Part shown: positions 1 through 8,131 of the stretch, piece after piece | Position numbering within the stretch: the first letter of the stretch is position 1 | Layout of the letters: the number at the start of each line of letters is the position of its first letter | NCBI RefSeq assembly: GCF_037024155.1 | Contig: NZ_JAYKTS010000001.1 | Span: 211,762-275,761 of the forward strand | DNA: 64,000 bases | Origin: Bacillus sp. 2205SS5-2 | GTDB lineage: Bacteria > Bacillota > Bacilli > Bacillales > Bacillaceae_K | Direction: 5' to 3' | Notes under the pieces: model-generated | What the model was told of the DNA's origin: nothing | The model's input: the letters and a program-made list of their open reading frames with translations, nothing else | Database searches by the model: none | Made by a program: the position numbers and the translations under genes

Positions 1-10
1 CCTTTTGCAT
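1..10 (-). CDS. Start of an overlapping downstream gene, probably an anti-sigma factor (cut by window edge)
   Basis: On the minus strand a GAGGAGG ribosome-binding site lies just upstream of an ATG at position 10, in a different frame from the sigma factor gene, which is still open here. ECF sigma factor genes are commonly followed by an overlapping anti-sigma gene (for example sigX-rsiX). Only three codons are inside the window, so identity is inferred purely from position. Confidence 0.35.
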
Positions 11-539
11 TTTCGACGACCTCCTCAACATCAATATTCAACTTTTTCTTAAGATCTTTTAAGGCTCTGTGATAAGCGACCTTAACTTTGGCTTCACTAC
101 ATCGAAGAATTTTAGATGTCTCTTTGATTGTAAATTCATTGATACCTCTCAAAATGATGATGGCTCTAAAGTGGGGCTTTAAGGTTGAAATAACTTGATG
201 AAGAGTTTCCTTCAATTTCTGCTGTTCTATTAATTCATAGGGCAGCTTTTCAGAAGAAACAAGTTGCGTAAAGAATCCCTCTTTGAAAATGGTGACAAAT
301 TTCTTCCTTCGATAATGATCAATGGCCACATGTTTTGCAATAGAAAAAATCCACGTTTTCAAAGTGGTTCTTTGATTATATTTGGCTAAATTTCTGAGAA
401 CACGAATAAAGACCTCTTGAGTTAAATCTTCGGCATCATTTTGAGTTCCACTAAAACAAATCAAAAATCGATAAACATCCAAGTAGTATTTGCAGTATAT
501 TTCATTAATACTGTCTTCGATGTTGTCCAAATCAATCAA
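1..539 (-). CDS. ECF RNA polymerase sigma factor, SigX-like (3' end outside window)
   Basis: The minus-strand frame opens at TTG 539 behind a GGGGGGAG Shine-Dalgarno and is still open at base 1 (about 179 codons visible). The product shows sigma-70 region 2 (motif DAEDLTQEVF near residues 35-44, then WIFSIAKHVAIDHYRRKK) and a region 4 helix-turn-helix (FTIKETSKILRCSEAKVKV, about residues 138-158). Those motifs resemble B. subtilis SigX more than SigW or SigM, as I remember the sequences. ECF factors direct RNA polymerase to cell-envelope stress promoters. A matching ECF-type promoter lies just upstream, suggesting autoregulation. The stop codon and any anti-sigma gene lie beyond the left edge. 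Confidence 0.85.
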   Translation of the reverse strand, partial: MIDLDNIEDSINEIYCKYYLDVYRFLICFSGTQNDAEDLTQEVFIRVLRNLAKYNQRTTLKTWIFSIAKHVAIDHYRRKKFVTIFKEGFFTQLVSSEKLPYELIEQQKLKETLHQVISTLKPHFRAIIILRGINEFTIKETSKILRCSEAKVKVAYHRALKDLKKKLNIDVEEVVENAK

Positions 540-572
540 ATTACTCCCCCCTCATTTTACCTTCATCTATTA

Positions 573-599
573 TTCGAATAACCCCTCAAAAAAGTTACA
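573..599 (-). promoter_or_regulatory. ECF-type promoter of the sigma factor gene
   Basis: On the minus strand TGTAAC (599-594) is followed after exactly 17 bases by CGAA (576-573), about 30 bases before the TTG start. The published SigX consensus is TGTAAC-N16/17-CGAC, so this is a near match and points to autoregulation. Inference from motif only. Confidence 0.55.
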
Positions 600-818
600 A
601 GCTTATTGAGAAAAATCTTTTTCGGTGGGTACAATGGGTTCTTATAAACCGATTCATTTCTCAAATGGATTTCAAAGAAGATATTCTTACTTTTGATTAT
701 TTCCTTGTCTTTTTAACCGAGCATTTAATTTAAAATAACTTAAGAAACCTTAACTTAGTAAACTTACACGTTTTTGAAGCTAGTAATTTTCATCAAATCA
801 ATTAATAAGTAGGTAAAC

Positions 819-849
819 AAAAAAACCAACCCTAAAGGATTGGTTTTTT
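819..849 (-). terminator. Intrinsic terminator after ppiB
   Basis: An inverted repeat, AAAAAACCAA and TTGGTTTTTT, brackets a loop of about ten bases directly behind the ppiB stop codon. The arms give a T-run in both directions, so it could also stop transcription coming the other way. Confidence 0.75.
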
Positions 850-854
850 CAGTC

Positions 855-1295
855 TTACTCTTCGTCGAATACTTTTACTTCTTTCATTACGTCACCATTG
901 CTCATTGAGCGAGCAGTTTCCAAACCAGACGTTACTTTTCCGAAAACAGTATGAACACCATTTAAATGTGGTTGTGGATCATGAACGATAAAGAACTGGC
1001 TACCACCTGTGTCTTTACCTGCATGAGCCATTGAAAAAGACCCTGCTTCATGCTTATGTGGATTTCCTTCTGTTTCACATTTAATCGTGTACCCAGGACC
1101 ACCTGTTCCATTTCCACTTGGGTCTCCACCTTGGCTTACAAAGCCAGGAATCACCCTGTGGAATGATAAACCATCATAAAAACCTTCTTTTGCTAGTTTT
1201 TCGAAGTTTTCAACCGTGCCAGGTGCTTCGTTAGGAAATAAATCAAATTCGATTTTATCTCCACTTTCCATTAGTATGTATCCTTTTTTCGCCAT
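855..1295 (-). CDS. ppiB: Peptidyl-prolyl cis-trans isomerase, cyclophilin type
   Basis: A 146-residue cytoplasmic cyclophilin that catalyses cis-trans isomerisation of proline peptide bonds during protein folding. The cyclophilin signature is plain: [15 protein letters not shown] around the catalytic arginine, then [16 protein letters not shown] and [11 protein letters not shown]. Length and sequence closely follow B. subtilis PpiB. I place the start at the ATG at 1295 (MAKKGY...), which has an AAGGAG site ten bases upstream; a TTG two codons further up is possible but sits too close to the site. The gene is monocistronic, with its own terminator, and is a housekeeping gene. Confidence 0.96.
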   Translation of the reverse strand: MAKKGYILMESGDKIEFDLFPNEAPGTVENFEKLAKEGFYDGLSFHRVIPGFVSQGGDPSGNGTGGPGYTIKCETEGNPHKHEAGSFSMAHAGKDTGGSQFFIVHDPQPHLNGVHTVFGKVTSGLETARSMSNGDVMKEVKVFDEE

Positions 1296-1567
1296 TAACA
1301 ATCATCTCCTTCATAAAATCATACCTATCATAACAGAAAAATGAGCAAGATAAAAATAAAAAAGCTTATTTTCAAAAATTCAAGAGGATTGGTCAAGATA
1401 TTTGGAATAGGAAGGTCTTGTAGCTATTATGAGTCTCTTTGCATCAATTCAATAATCGAGGGATGGTTGAAGAGAAATTAAAATCATGGCTTACTACTTG
1501 GTTTTATGCGCACACCAATAAAGCCTAGATCAGATATTAGTTATCAGAGAGATATGAAAAGAAACTG

Positions 1568-1596
1568 ATAAAAAAGGACTCTACAAGAGAGTCCTT
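1568..1596 (-). terminator. Intrinsic terminator after the cold-shock gene
   Basis: Arms AAGGACTCT (1574-1582) and AGAGTCCTT (1588-1596) enclose a 5-base loop. On the minus strand they are followed by a T-run. It lies eight bases past the cold-shock gene. Confidence 0.85.
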
Positions 1597-1604
1597 CAAA
1601 AGAA

Positions 1605-1805
1605 TTAAGCTTTATTTACATTAGTTGCTTGAAGTCCACGTTGACCTTGCTCTGTATCAAAAGTCACTTTTTGACCTTCGTCTAATGATTTGAATCCTTC
1701 ACCTTGAATCGCTGAGAAATGTACGAATACATCTTCTCCTCCTTCGATTTCGATGAAACCGAATCCTTTTTCTGCATTAAACCATTTTACTGTACCTTGT
1801 TCCAT
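1605..1805 (-). CDS. Cold-shock protein, CspA/CspB family
   Basis: A 66-residue single-domain nucleic-acid chaperone that binds single-stranded RNA and DNA and melts mRNA structure at low temperature. Both RNA-binding motifs are intact: RNP1 (KGFGFIE, residues 14-20) and RNP2 (DVFVHF, about 26-31). Size and sequence are those of Bacillus CspB/CspD; I cannot tell which paralogue. The start has a strong AGGAGG site nine bases upstream. The roughly 240-base gap to the next gene leaves room for the long 5' leader usual for csp mRNAs, but I see no specific leader structure. Confidence 0.95.
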   Translation of the reverse strand: MEQGTVKWFNAEKGFGFIEIEGGEDVFVHFSAIQGEGFKSLDEGQKVTFDTEQGQRGLQATNVNKA

Positions 1806-2044
1806 TTGTGTTTCCTCCTGCGTGGATATTTATCCACATTTTATTACTATCGTTGCTCAATTAGGTTTCAAAGGTGAAAAATACACTAACTTCTTCTTTC
1901 CTTACAGACCGAACAAAAATAATTCTTACTTAGAATAACACATCAAAATAAATAAAGAAATAGGAAAACATAGGAAATGGAAAAAAAACTGATTTTTTAG
2001 CAGTGAAATGACTCTTGTCTAATATTAATTACTTGTTAAAAGTT

Positions 2045-2671
2045 CTATTCTACTGTGACAGCAATTTTTTCGACCGATTTTTTTTCAAATAATTGTTCGA
2101 AAATCGGGAAACTATATTGAACTACAAATCCTAATAGCACGGTTACTAGGATTGTTCCTACACCAATGTCGCCTTTAAATATGAATGCAAGTGTAAGGGC
2201 AAATCCTTCACTTATCCATCGAGAGTTTCGTAAATTCAAACCAAACCGTGTATGAATAGCTACCATTAGCGTATCCATCGGACTAGCTGGGAATTTTGCT
2301 TGTAAGTAAATCGCAATCCCAACCCCCATCGTTAAGATCCCAGAAGCAAGAGCTAATAATTGATTTCCAAGCATTTCAGGAGAAAAATTATTAAATACAA
2401 TTATTAACCAAAAATCGATTAGGAGACCAATAAGAAAGATACTGGCTGCTGCAAAAACATCTGGCTTTTTTTTCATTATGATTGAGTTTAAAACGATCAG
2501 AAAGATTCCATTAATGAAAACAGCTGTCCCCACTGTAATTCCAAACATCCTTGATTCCCCAACAGCCAGTGCATCCCATGCTGATGCGCCTAATCCGGAT
2601 TGAATTATTAATGCAACTCCCATAGTTAAGATTAATAGTCCGCCTGAGAAGAATAATAGTCTTTTTTTCAA
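2045..2671 (-). CDS. YczE/YyaS/YitT-family integral membrane protein
   Basis: A 208-residue hydrophobic protein with about five or six predicted membrane helices. It has the family's paired motifs: GLGASAWDAL near residues 26-35, and a repeat of it, FPASPMDTL, in the second half. This internal duplication typifies the YczE/YitT group, whose molecular function is not established. The start is a TTG at 2671 with GGAGAGG upstream; no in-frame ATG sits near the N-terminus. It stands alone between the cold-shock gene and the M20 peptidase gene, so context does not reveal its role. Confidence 0.75.
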   Translation of the reverse strand: MKKRLLFFSGGLLILTMGVALIIQSGLGASAWDALAVGESRMFGITVGTAVFINGIFLIVLNSIIMKKKPDVFAAASIFLIGLLIDFWLIIVFNNFSPEMLGNQLLALASGILTMGVGIAIYLQAKFPASPMDTLMVAIHTRFGLNLRNSRWISEGFALTLAFIFKGDIGVGTILVTVLLGFVVQYSFPIFEQLFEKKSVEKIAVTVE

Positions 2672-2835
2672 TCTAACCCTCTCCTTTTCTATAACTCAAT
2701 GTTTTCTATTTATCAGATCCAATCCTAATTAAAGTAGGAGGTCTGACGACATTTCATTTGATATTCTTATTCTATAACAAATCTACCTTTTTGCCAAAGC
2801 AAAATTATGTCTGAATTAGAAACTATAACAAAAAA

Positions 2836-2862
2836 CAAAACACCCATCGTTTGATGAATGTT
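2836..2862 (-). terminator. Possible terminator after the M20 peptidase gene
   Basis: An imperfect inverted repeat (AAAACAC-CCATC against GATG-AATGTTTT) lies about 55 bases downstream of the M20 stop codon. Weak pairing; tentative. Confidence 0.35.
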
Positions 2863-2917
2863 TTCTATTTCATTGAAACTGTTCTATTTTGTACTTCATA
2901 CGGCTTGCGTTTATGGC

Positions 2918-4054
2918 TTATTCTGATAGTCGTTCGATAACTTTAGCAAGGAGCAGCGTCCTCTCCTTCAGAGAAGGTATTTCGAGATATTCTTTATCGC
3001 TATGTGCATTTCCGCCAATGGGTCCTAGGCCGTCAATCGTTGCAATGCCCATTGCAGATGTAAACGATGCATCCGACCCTCCACCTGTTGACGTATCTTC
3101 AATATCTACACCAATCTCTTTACCTACATCCGTAATTATGTCTAAAAGTGAAGATGATTTTTTATTTTTAGCCATAGGAGGTCGATTTATTTCACCTTCA
3201 AGTAAAATTTTTGTACCTGGAACATCAGTTAATGAACAAATCTCTTCCATTTTTTCTTCCAGAAATTCTACTTGATTCAATGAGCTAATGCGGACATCCA
3301 CTTGAGCAATTGCATGATCTGAAACGGTATTTGCCGACGATCCACCTTCAATTAATCCGATATTGACACTAATGCCATTTTCATGATCAGAGAGCTCGTG
3401 AAACTGAATCACTTTATGGGCTAGTTCCTCGATGGCGCTACGTCCCTTTTCAGGCTCAATCCCAGAATGCGCTGCTTTTCCTTGCACTTCAAGCGTATAG
3501 TTACCTTTTCCTCTTCTGGCTGAAACTAATGAACCATCTTTACGCGCCGGTTCCATAACGAGTGCAAAATCCTTTCCCCCCGCTAGCTTTTCAATTAATG
3601 AGCGAGATGTTGTTGAACCAACTTCTTCATCACTATTCATGACAATTACAACATTTTGAATGCTTTGACTACCTGAAAGGTCTAATGCTTTCAAAGCGTA
3701 GTAGACAGACACTAGACTAGCTTTCATATCAATTACACCTGGTCCATACGCTCGGTTGCCCTTAATGGAAAAAGGGCGATCCTTAACTGTCCCTTCTGGA
3801 AATACTGTGTCCAAATGGGAAAGAATCAATACTTTTGGATTTACTGCTTTTTTGTGATGAAGAACTAGATGATTACCGAACTCTTCTTGATAAATAGTTT
3901 TCACATTGAAGCCTAGCTCTTCGTAACACTTTCTGAGGATAGCTCCAATTTGATCAACACCTTTTTTATTATGTGATCCGCTCTCAGTATTGACCAGCTT
4001 TTCTAAAAACAAAAACATCTCCTTCTCTTCCCGATCTAAATATTCTTTCATCAT
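2918..4054 (-). CDS. M20-family zinc metallopeptidase, carboxypeptidase G2-like
   Basis: A 378-residue two-domain amidohydrolase/peptidase. The cocatalytic zinc site is complete: LSHLDTVF (His, about residue 80), GPGVIDMKA (bridging Asp), DEEVGS (catalytic Glu pair) and a C-terminal GGNAHSDKEYL (His). A lid/dimerisation domain with GKAAHSG sits between. The pattern and length are those of CPG2/glutamate carboxypeptidases, which remove C-terminal glutamate or cleave N-acyl amino acids; the true substrate cannot be told. There is no signal peptide, so it should be cytoplasmic. The start ATG has AGGGGA upstream. It is a stand-alone gene next to an insertion element. Confidence 0.88.
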   Translation of the reverse strand: MMKEYLDREEKEMFLFLEKLVNTESGSHNKKGVDQIGAILRKCYEELGFNVKTIYQEEFGNHLVLHHKKAVNPKVLILSHLDTVFPEGTVKDRPFSIKGNRAYGPGVIDMKASLVSVYYALKALDLSGSQSIQNVVIVMNSDEEVGSTTSRSLIEKLAGGKDFALVMEPARKDGSLVSARRGKGNYTLEVQGKAAHSGIEPEKGRSAIEELAHKVIQFHELSDHENGISVNIGLIEGGSSANTVSDHAIAQVDVRISSLNQVEFLEEKMEEICSLTDVPGTKILLEGEINRPPMAKNKKSSSLLDIITDVGKEIGVDIEDTSTGGGSDASFTSAMGIATIDGLGPIGGNAHSDKEYLEIPSLKERTLLLAKVIERLSE

Positions 4055-4254
4055 ACATTCCCCTTAATTTCTACTCTTCATCGAAAACTACTTCTATGCT
4101 AACCCCTAAATTATGCTTAATCCTGATTTTTCTTGGTTTAACAAATCTCATTTTGTATAAATTGATGCTATAATTTTTTCGATGAAATCTCTTTTTTGTA
4201 TTGAATCCGTTCAAAACTGATAAAAAAAATCATTTGATTCTGTTCCTATAATCG

Positions 4255-4480
4255 GCATGTGAACTACACGCCACTTAACACCCTTACGGTTCGTTTGAAG
4301 TGGGTGCTTCTTGGGAAGTAGATCCTTTTTTAGCTATCTATATTTACCAAGCTATGAGGGTAGTTCCTCCCCCTATGGAAGATACCATTTACATGGCTAA
4401 TTTTAGCAAGTTGATACTTGCATTTATGTCTCTATCATGATGGACATGGCATTCAGGACAATCCCATTCACGAAGTTTGA
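4255..4480 (-). ncRNA. Possible omega (re) RNA region at the tnpB 3' end
   Basis: In IS605-type elements the guide RNA of TnpB comes from the last part of tnpB plus the right end. Here that region is uninterrupted and includes a foldback, CCACTT (4271-4276) with AAGTGG (4298-4303). The guide would be the flanking DNA just below about 4255. Inference from the family; the sequence alone does not prove an RNA. Confidence 0.3.
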
Positions 4481-4983
4481 GATTTTTCACTTCTTTGTTT
4501 TTGTAACCACAACACGAACATAATTGACTGCTAGCATAATTCTTAGGTGCGATAATCAAATCACGACCTTTCCACATTACTTTGTAGCCAAGATATTCTC
4601 TGAATTTAGCCCAAGAGACTTCACTGATTGCTTTTGCCAACTTATGATTCTTTATCATATTTTTCACCTTCAAGTCTTCAATCACAATCACTTGGTTTTC
4701 GTTTGTGATTTCATTACTTACTTTGTGAAGGAAATCATTTCGTTGATTGGTAATCTTTTCGTGAAGTTTAGCCACTTGTAGTCTAACTTTAGTTCTATTA
4801 CTAGACCCTTTCTTTTTGCTTGACAAAGAACGTTGAAGAAAAGCTAGTCTTTTTTCAGCCTTTCTCAACCATTTAGGATTTTCGTATTTTGTACCGTTAG
4901 ACAATATTGTAAAGTCTTTCAATCCAACATCAATGCCAACCATTGTATCAAGTTTAGGGTACAACTGTTCATTTTCCTCCACC
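4389..4983 (-). pseudogene. tnpB: tnpB, 3' part (RuvC nuclease and zinc-finger half)
   Basis: About 197 residues of a TnpB (Fanzor/Cas12-ancestor) RNA-guided nuclease. Catalytic features are intact: [10 protein letters not shown] (first RuvC Asp), VIVIEDLKV (Glu), CSCCG and CPEC (zinc ribbon) and HHDRDINAS (last Asp). The N-terminal half lies at 6778-7271 on the far side of an IS3-family insertion. Deleting 4984-6777 joins the halves in frame, reading ...ASVLVEENE..., so the gene was intact before the insertion. A GTG could start translation of this fragment, but without the N-terminal RNA-binding domain it should not work. Confidence 0.9.
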
Positions 4984-5064
4984 GGTGTTTGTCAAGATAG
5001 TTGTCGTATTTTCCTTGTTTACTAGTGTCAGTTTAATGAGTAGCTACCGCGCTTCGCTTGCTGG

Positions 5065-5110
5065 CCTTCTCCAAATAGAACAGAGCTCCCTCTGTTCTAT
5101 TTGGAGAAGG
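5065..5110. repeat. 21-bp perfect hairpin inside the IS3 element
   Basis: Perfect arms at 5065-5085 and 5090-5110 with a CTCC loop, about 40 bases past the orfB stop. There is no T-run after it on the minus strand, so it is not a classical terminator. It may block read-through or RNA decay, or pair as a transposon-end structure. Confidence 0.8.
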
Positions 5111-5148
5111 GTAAAGGGGATTCCAGCACCATTTTAAGTGGTTGCGCA

Positions 5149-6192
5149 CTATTCCGTTTCTTTTTCTTCTTTCATTGGATTTAATGCTACTGACTCATGT
5201 GGTGCCCAGTTCCTTGTAGATCTCGTCCAACGTTCAGGACGTTTCTGTTTCGCTTGTTCATATACATCTTTTCGTTTTTGAAGAATCTCCACATAAGCTC
5301 CTGTATGGCATTGCTCAGGTGTGACAAAATTGATGCCACTATGCAAATGCACAGAATTATACCAATGAACAAATTTTAGTCCCCATTCTCGCGCTCTATC
5401 AACCGTTTCAAATCCCTTATACGGGTAATCCGGCCGATATTTTAATGTTCGAAACATAGCCTCTGAATAGGGATTATCATTGCTCACTCTTGGTCTAGAG
5501 TAGGAGCTTTGAATCCCCAGTTTTTCTAGTAACACTTGAAATGTTGCGGCTTTCATGGGACTTCCAATATCGGAATGGAGGACCAATGGCTTTCCTTGTA
5601 TCTTCTCATTTAGTACCGTTTTCTTCATTAATTCTTCTGCGTACTTTGCTTCTTCTGTTTCCCAAATTTCCCATCCAACAATCTTTCTACTAAATAAGTC
5701 GATAATCATATGGAGACGGTAAAACATCCCTTTTACCGGGCCTTTTAACCAGGTAATATCCCATGTCCAAATCTGATTTGGAGCGGATGCTAAGTGACTT
5801 TCTGGTAACTTTCGGACAGGTCTCTTACTTCTTCCCCGATGATTTTGCATCTTTTGTTCACGAAGCACTCGATAAAAGCTAGATTCAGAGGCGATATAAA
5901 TACTTTGATCAGCTAATTTGGGCACAATTTGACTGGGTGATAAATCAGCGAATTCTTCTTTTTTAACAATCTCTACTATTTCTTCTTTTTCCTCTTTTGT
6001 CAGCTTGTTTTTAGGCTCTGGGCGTGGGGCAAGGGGGCGCTGATCCTCTTTAATGCCACCTGCTGAAACCCAGCGTTCATAGGTGCGCACACTTAGGTTT
6101 AGTTCTTTACACGCAGGGGCTAATCGCGCAACATTTCGGTTAGCTTCTTGGATGAGTTCTACGGCTAGTGCGCGATCTGACGGGTTGATCAT
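5149..6192 (-). CDS. IS3-family transposase OrfB (DDE integrase)
   Basis: A 347-residue transposase. An N-terminal helix-turn-helix (about residues 15-50) precedes a DDE/rve integrase core: WTWDITWLKGPVKG (first Asp), VLHSDIGSPM (second Asp) and SEAMFRTLKY (Glu). The usual HSDNGS reads HSDIGS here, a conservative oddity outside the catalytic triad. The start codon overlaps the orfA stop as ATGA, so expression is likely by translational coupling and not by the -1 frameshift typical of many IS3 elements. The frame is intact, so the element may still be active. Confidence 0.92.
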   Translation of the reverse strand: MINPSDRALAVELIQEANRNVARLAPACKELNLSVRTYERWVSAGGIKEDQRPLAPRPEPKNKLTKEEKEEIVEIVKKEEFADLSPSQIVPKLADQSIYIASESSFYRVLREQKMQNHRGRSKRPVRKLPESHLASAPNQIWTWDITWLKGPVKGMFYRLHMIIDLFSRKIVGWEIWETEEAKYAEELMKKTVLNEKIQGKPLVLHSDIGSPMKAATFQVLLEKLGIQSSYSRPRVSNDNPYSEAMFRTLKYRPDYPYKGFETVDRAREWGLKFVHWYNSVHLHSGINFVTPEQCHTGAYVEILQKRKDVYEQAKQKRPERWTRSTRNWAPHESVALNPMKEEKETE

Positions 6193-6701
6193 TCGTCCCC
6201 TTGGTCCCCCCAGATCGCTTGCGCCTTTTTTCTTAATAGTAATAGGGCTGCAGCTTCTGCCAATGCTTTCTCTTTTTTAAGCAAATCTTTTTCTAATGTC
6301 TTGGCTCGTTTCTTTTCTTCTTTTAAGTCTTGATTTAACTGCTTTTTTTGATTGGATTCCTGACCATTTGCTTGAAGACAAGTATCACGCCATGCTTCGA
6401 TTTGTTCTTTATATAAGCCTTTTTTGCGACAGTACTCAGCTAATTCTGCTTGATTCATAGAATATGTCTCCATCACGATTAGAAACTTATCTTCACTCTT
6501 CCACTGTTCGGACCCCTTACCATCTCCAGGCGTGGCATTCCCATTAGCCCGGGCTTCTTTCCTCCATTTATATAACGTAGCTTCTGTAATGCCTACTTCC
6601 TCACTAAATCGACTGATAGCCTCGTTATTTGGTGGCATCATTCTTTTTATAATAGCTTCTTTGATTTCTTTGGGATAACGTTTTCCTAGTTTCTCTGCCA
6701 T
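6189..6701 (-). CDS. IS3-family transposase OrfA (helix-turn-helix protein)
   Basis: A 170-residue protein. The N-terminal transposase_8-type helix-turn-helix includes EEVGITEATLYKWRKEAR (about residues 34-51), followed by a long lysine/glutamate-rich coiled-coil stretch (about 115-155). It provides end binding and multimerisation for the OrfB integrase. The start is placed at ATG 6701, nine bases after CGGAGG; a TTG three codons upstream abuts the ribosome site and is unlikely. It overlaps orfB by four bases. Confidence 0.9.
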   Translation of the reverse strand: MAEKLGKRYPKEIKEAIIKRMMPPNNEAISRFSEEVGITEATLYKWRKEARANGNATPGDGKGSEQWKSEDKFLIVMETYSMNQAELAEYCRKKGLYKEQIEAWRDTCLQANGQESNQKKQLNQDLKEEKKRAKTLEKDLLKKEKALAEAAALLLLRKKAQAIWGDQGDE

Positions 6702-6777
6702 GTCGATCAACCTCCGTATTTACTATAGTATAACACTAAAGTTCTCTACGACATTTATCCTAACAGAGGGGGACACC

Positions 6778-7271
6778 AAAACAGAAGCAAAATACTTTCC
6801 TGTTGGAGTTTGAGAAATTGTAACAGACTTAATCAGCCCAGAAAATTGTCTATGTTGCTTGATTCTTACCATTATTTTCAACTTTGGAAGTTTGATATAA
6901 CTGTTTTCAATGCGAACAGTTCCTTTTTGGTTGTTGGTCGTATACCTGTGATGATTGTCTTTTTTGCTTTTGAACTTTGGAAATCCAGTGGACTTATCAC
7001 GAAAGAAATTAGCGTATGCTTTGTTTAGATTCATTTGTGCATTAGCTAAAGCAAGGCAATCCACTTCCTTTAGAAACAGAAATTCAGCTTTATATTGTGC
7101 AGGAGTAGGATGTTTAATGGATTTGTCTATGCATTCTTGAGATTTTTTATAAGAATTGATTCTATCAGCAAACATTTTGTTATACACCAAACGCACACAT
7201 CCGAAGGTTTTTGCGAACAATATTCGTTGTTCCTTATTTGGATAGAGACGATACTTATATGCTTTCAACAT
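6778..7271 (-). pseudogene. tnpB: tnpB, 5' part (N-terminal RNA-binding half)
   Basis: About 165 residues of TnpB: the family N-terminus MLKAYKYRLYPNKEQ, the GCVRLVYNKM motif and the SVTISQTPTGKYFASVLV strand leading to the RuvC core. The frame then runs into IS3 DNA and stops 18 codons later. The start at ATG 7271 is preceded by AGGTG; tnpA ends ten bases upstream, so the two were translated together. See 4389-4983 for the other half. Confidence 0.9.
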
Positions 7272-7280
7272 TACCAACAC

Positions 7281-7679
7281 CTACTTCCTACCTTGCTTTT
7301 CAATGTACTGTTTGATTGTTTCTATGGAAGCACCGCCCGTTGTAATCAAACAGAAGCTTCTTGACCAAAACATTTCTTTCCAAAGCTTTTTTCGAACCAA
7401 GGGATAGTCACGTTTTATCAATCGAGAACTGGCACTCTTATAAGCATTTAGAAACTTGGATAATTCACTATTAGGATGTGCCTTGAACATGACCTGTATA
7501 TGGTCTTTATCGTGATTCCAATCTTCAACCGAAATATTATACGACTGGCCTATTCTCACAAAAATATCTTTTGCATAGTTTGACATACTATCATCAAATA
7601 TTTGTCTACGATATTTCACTACCAATACTAGATGATAGTGCAAAAGAAAGACTGAATGTTTATTACTATCTAATTTCAT
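7281..7679 (-). CDS. tnpA: IS200/IS605 TnpA single-strand (Y1) transposase, HUH motif altered
   Basis: A 132-residue Y1 transposase that cuts and joins single-stranded IS ends. The family landmarks are present: YHLVLVVKYRR near the N-terminus, FLNAYKSASSRLIKRDYP, FWSRSFCLITTGGA and the catalytic tyrosine in IKQYIEKQG near residue 125. The metal-binding HUH motif, normally H-hydrophobic-H, reads DHIQV here (codons CAT ATA CAG): the second histidine is glutamine. That probably impairs activity, although HUQ variants exist in other HUH enzymes. It is immediately followed by tnpB. Confidence 0.9.
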   Translation of the reverse strand: MKLDSNKHSVFLLHYHLVLVVKYRRQIFDDSMSNYAKDIFVRIGQSYNISVEDWNHDKDHIQVMFKAHPNSELSKFLNAYKSASSRLIKRDYPLVRKKLWKEMFWSRSFCLITTGGASIETIKQYIEKQGRK

Positions 7680-7759
7680 TATGTTATCAACCTTTCTTTA
7701 TGTACAGACTGATTTTAACATAATTTGCTAATAGATACAAATACTTTCGCTGACGCCAA

Positions 7760-7832
7760 CCGAAAATTCATCTCCCACTTACTCATTGGGCTACGCCCTT
7801 CACATTCCTTGAAGTGAGAGAATTCTTTTCGG
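7760..7832. repeat. IS605 left-end hairpin
   Basis: Two arms, about 7760-7780 and 7812-7832, pair with two or three mismatches (CCGAAAATTC with AATTCTTTTCGG; TCTCCCACTT with AAGTGAGA). Inside is a smaller GGGC/GCCC foldback. The position upstream of tnpA and the shape match subterminal hairpins recognised by TnpA. Confidence 0.65.
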
Positions 7833-8131
7833 AAACCTAGTTAAAAAGATATATATTCTTGTGAACCTCCCCAACTAAATCAATTGATTTTGCTGAATCA
7901 TCACTTATCATCTTTCTAAATATTTTAGGAAAATAGATTTGTTTTTTAAAGCTATGAATGACGAGGCCTCTATACTTTACCATTGAGCGTTTAGAGAATA
8001 GGTTTCAATGACATTTTGATTTTTTCAGAATAACTGTAGTTAACTAGCAAAGAAACATTTTCTCCAAATTTTATTTAGATGTAAATAATGCATCATACAT
8101 CCCGCAATAAATACTACAGAGCTTTTATGAA
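7833..8131. other. Intergenic stretch without recognisable genes
   Basis: AT-rich DNA between the IS605 left end and the GerW-like gene. I see no open frame with a ribosome site, no clear terminator and no repeat copy. Confidence 0.6.

Larger units (their letters stand above)
4984..6773 (-). mobile_element. IS3-family insertion sequence inside tnpB
   Basis: About 1.79 kb carrying orfA and orfB, flanked by a 4-bp direct repeat CACC (4980-4983 and 6774-6777) that fits IS3-family target duplication. The two ends are only weakly inverted; both carry a GTCGTA block roughly 20-30 bases in. The exact tips could shift by a few bases, because both outer edges also share GGTGT in inverted orientation. 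Removing the insert plus one CACC restores the tnpB frame exactly. Confidence 0.85.
4250..7850 (-). mobile_element. IS200/IS605-family insertion sequence, tnpA-tnpB, interrupted by an IS3-family element
   Basis: A minus-strand tnpA (7281-7679) is followed at once by tnpB (from 7271), bounded by subterminal hairpins at 7760-7832 (left end) and 4271-4303 (right end). This is the usual IS605 layout. tnpB is cut in two by a 1.8-kb IS3-family insertion at 4984-6773. Outer boundaries are approximate because IS605 ends carry no inverted repeats or target duplication. Confidence 0.85.

Noticed and set aside
2889..3275. Open frame of 128 codons on the plus strand
   Set aside because: It lies opposite the M20 peptidase gene, has no ribosome site and low-complexity Ser-rich content: a shadow frame.
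6189..6192. Programmed -1 frameshift between orfA and orfB of the IS3 element
   Set aside because: The genes overlap as ATGA and there is no clear slippery heptamer at the junction; coupled translation is simpler.
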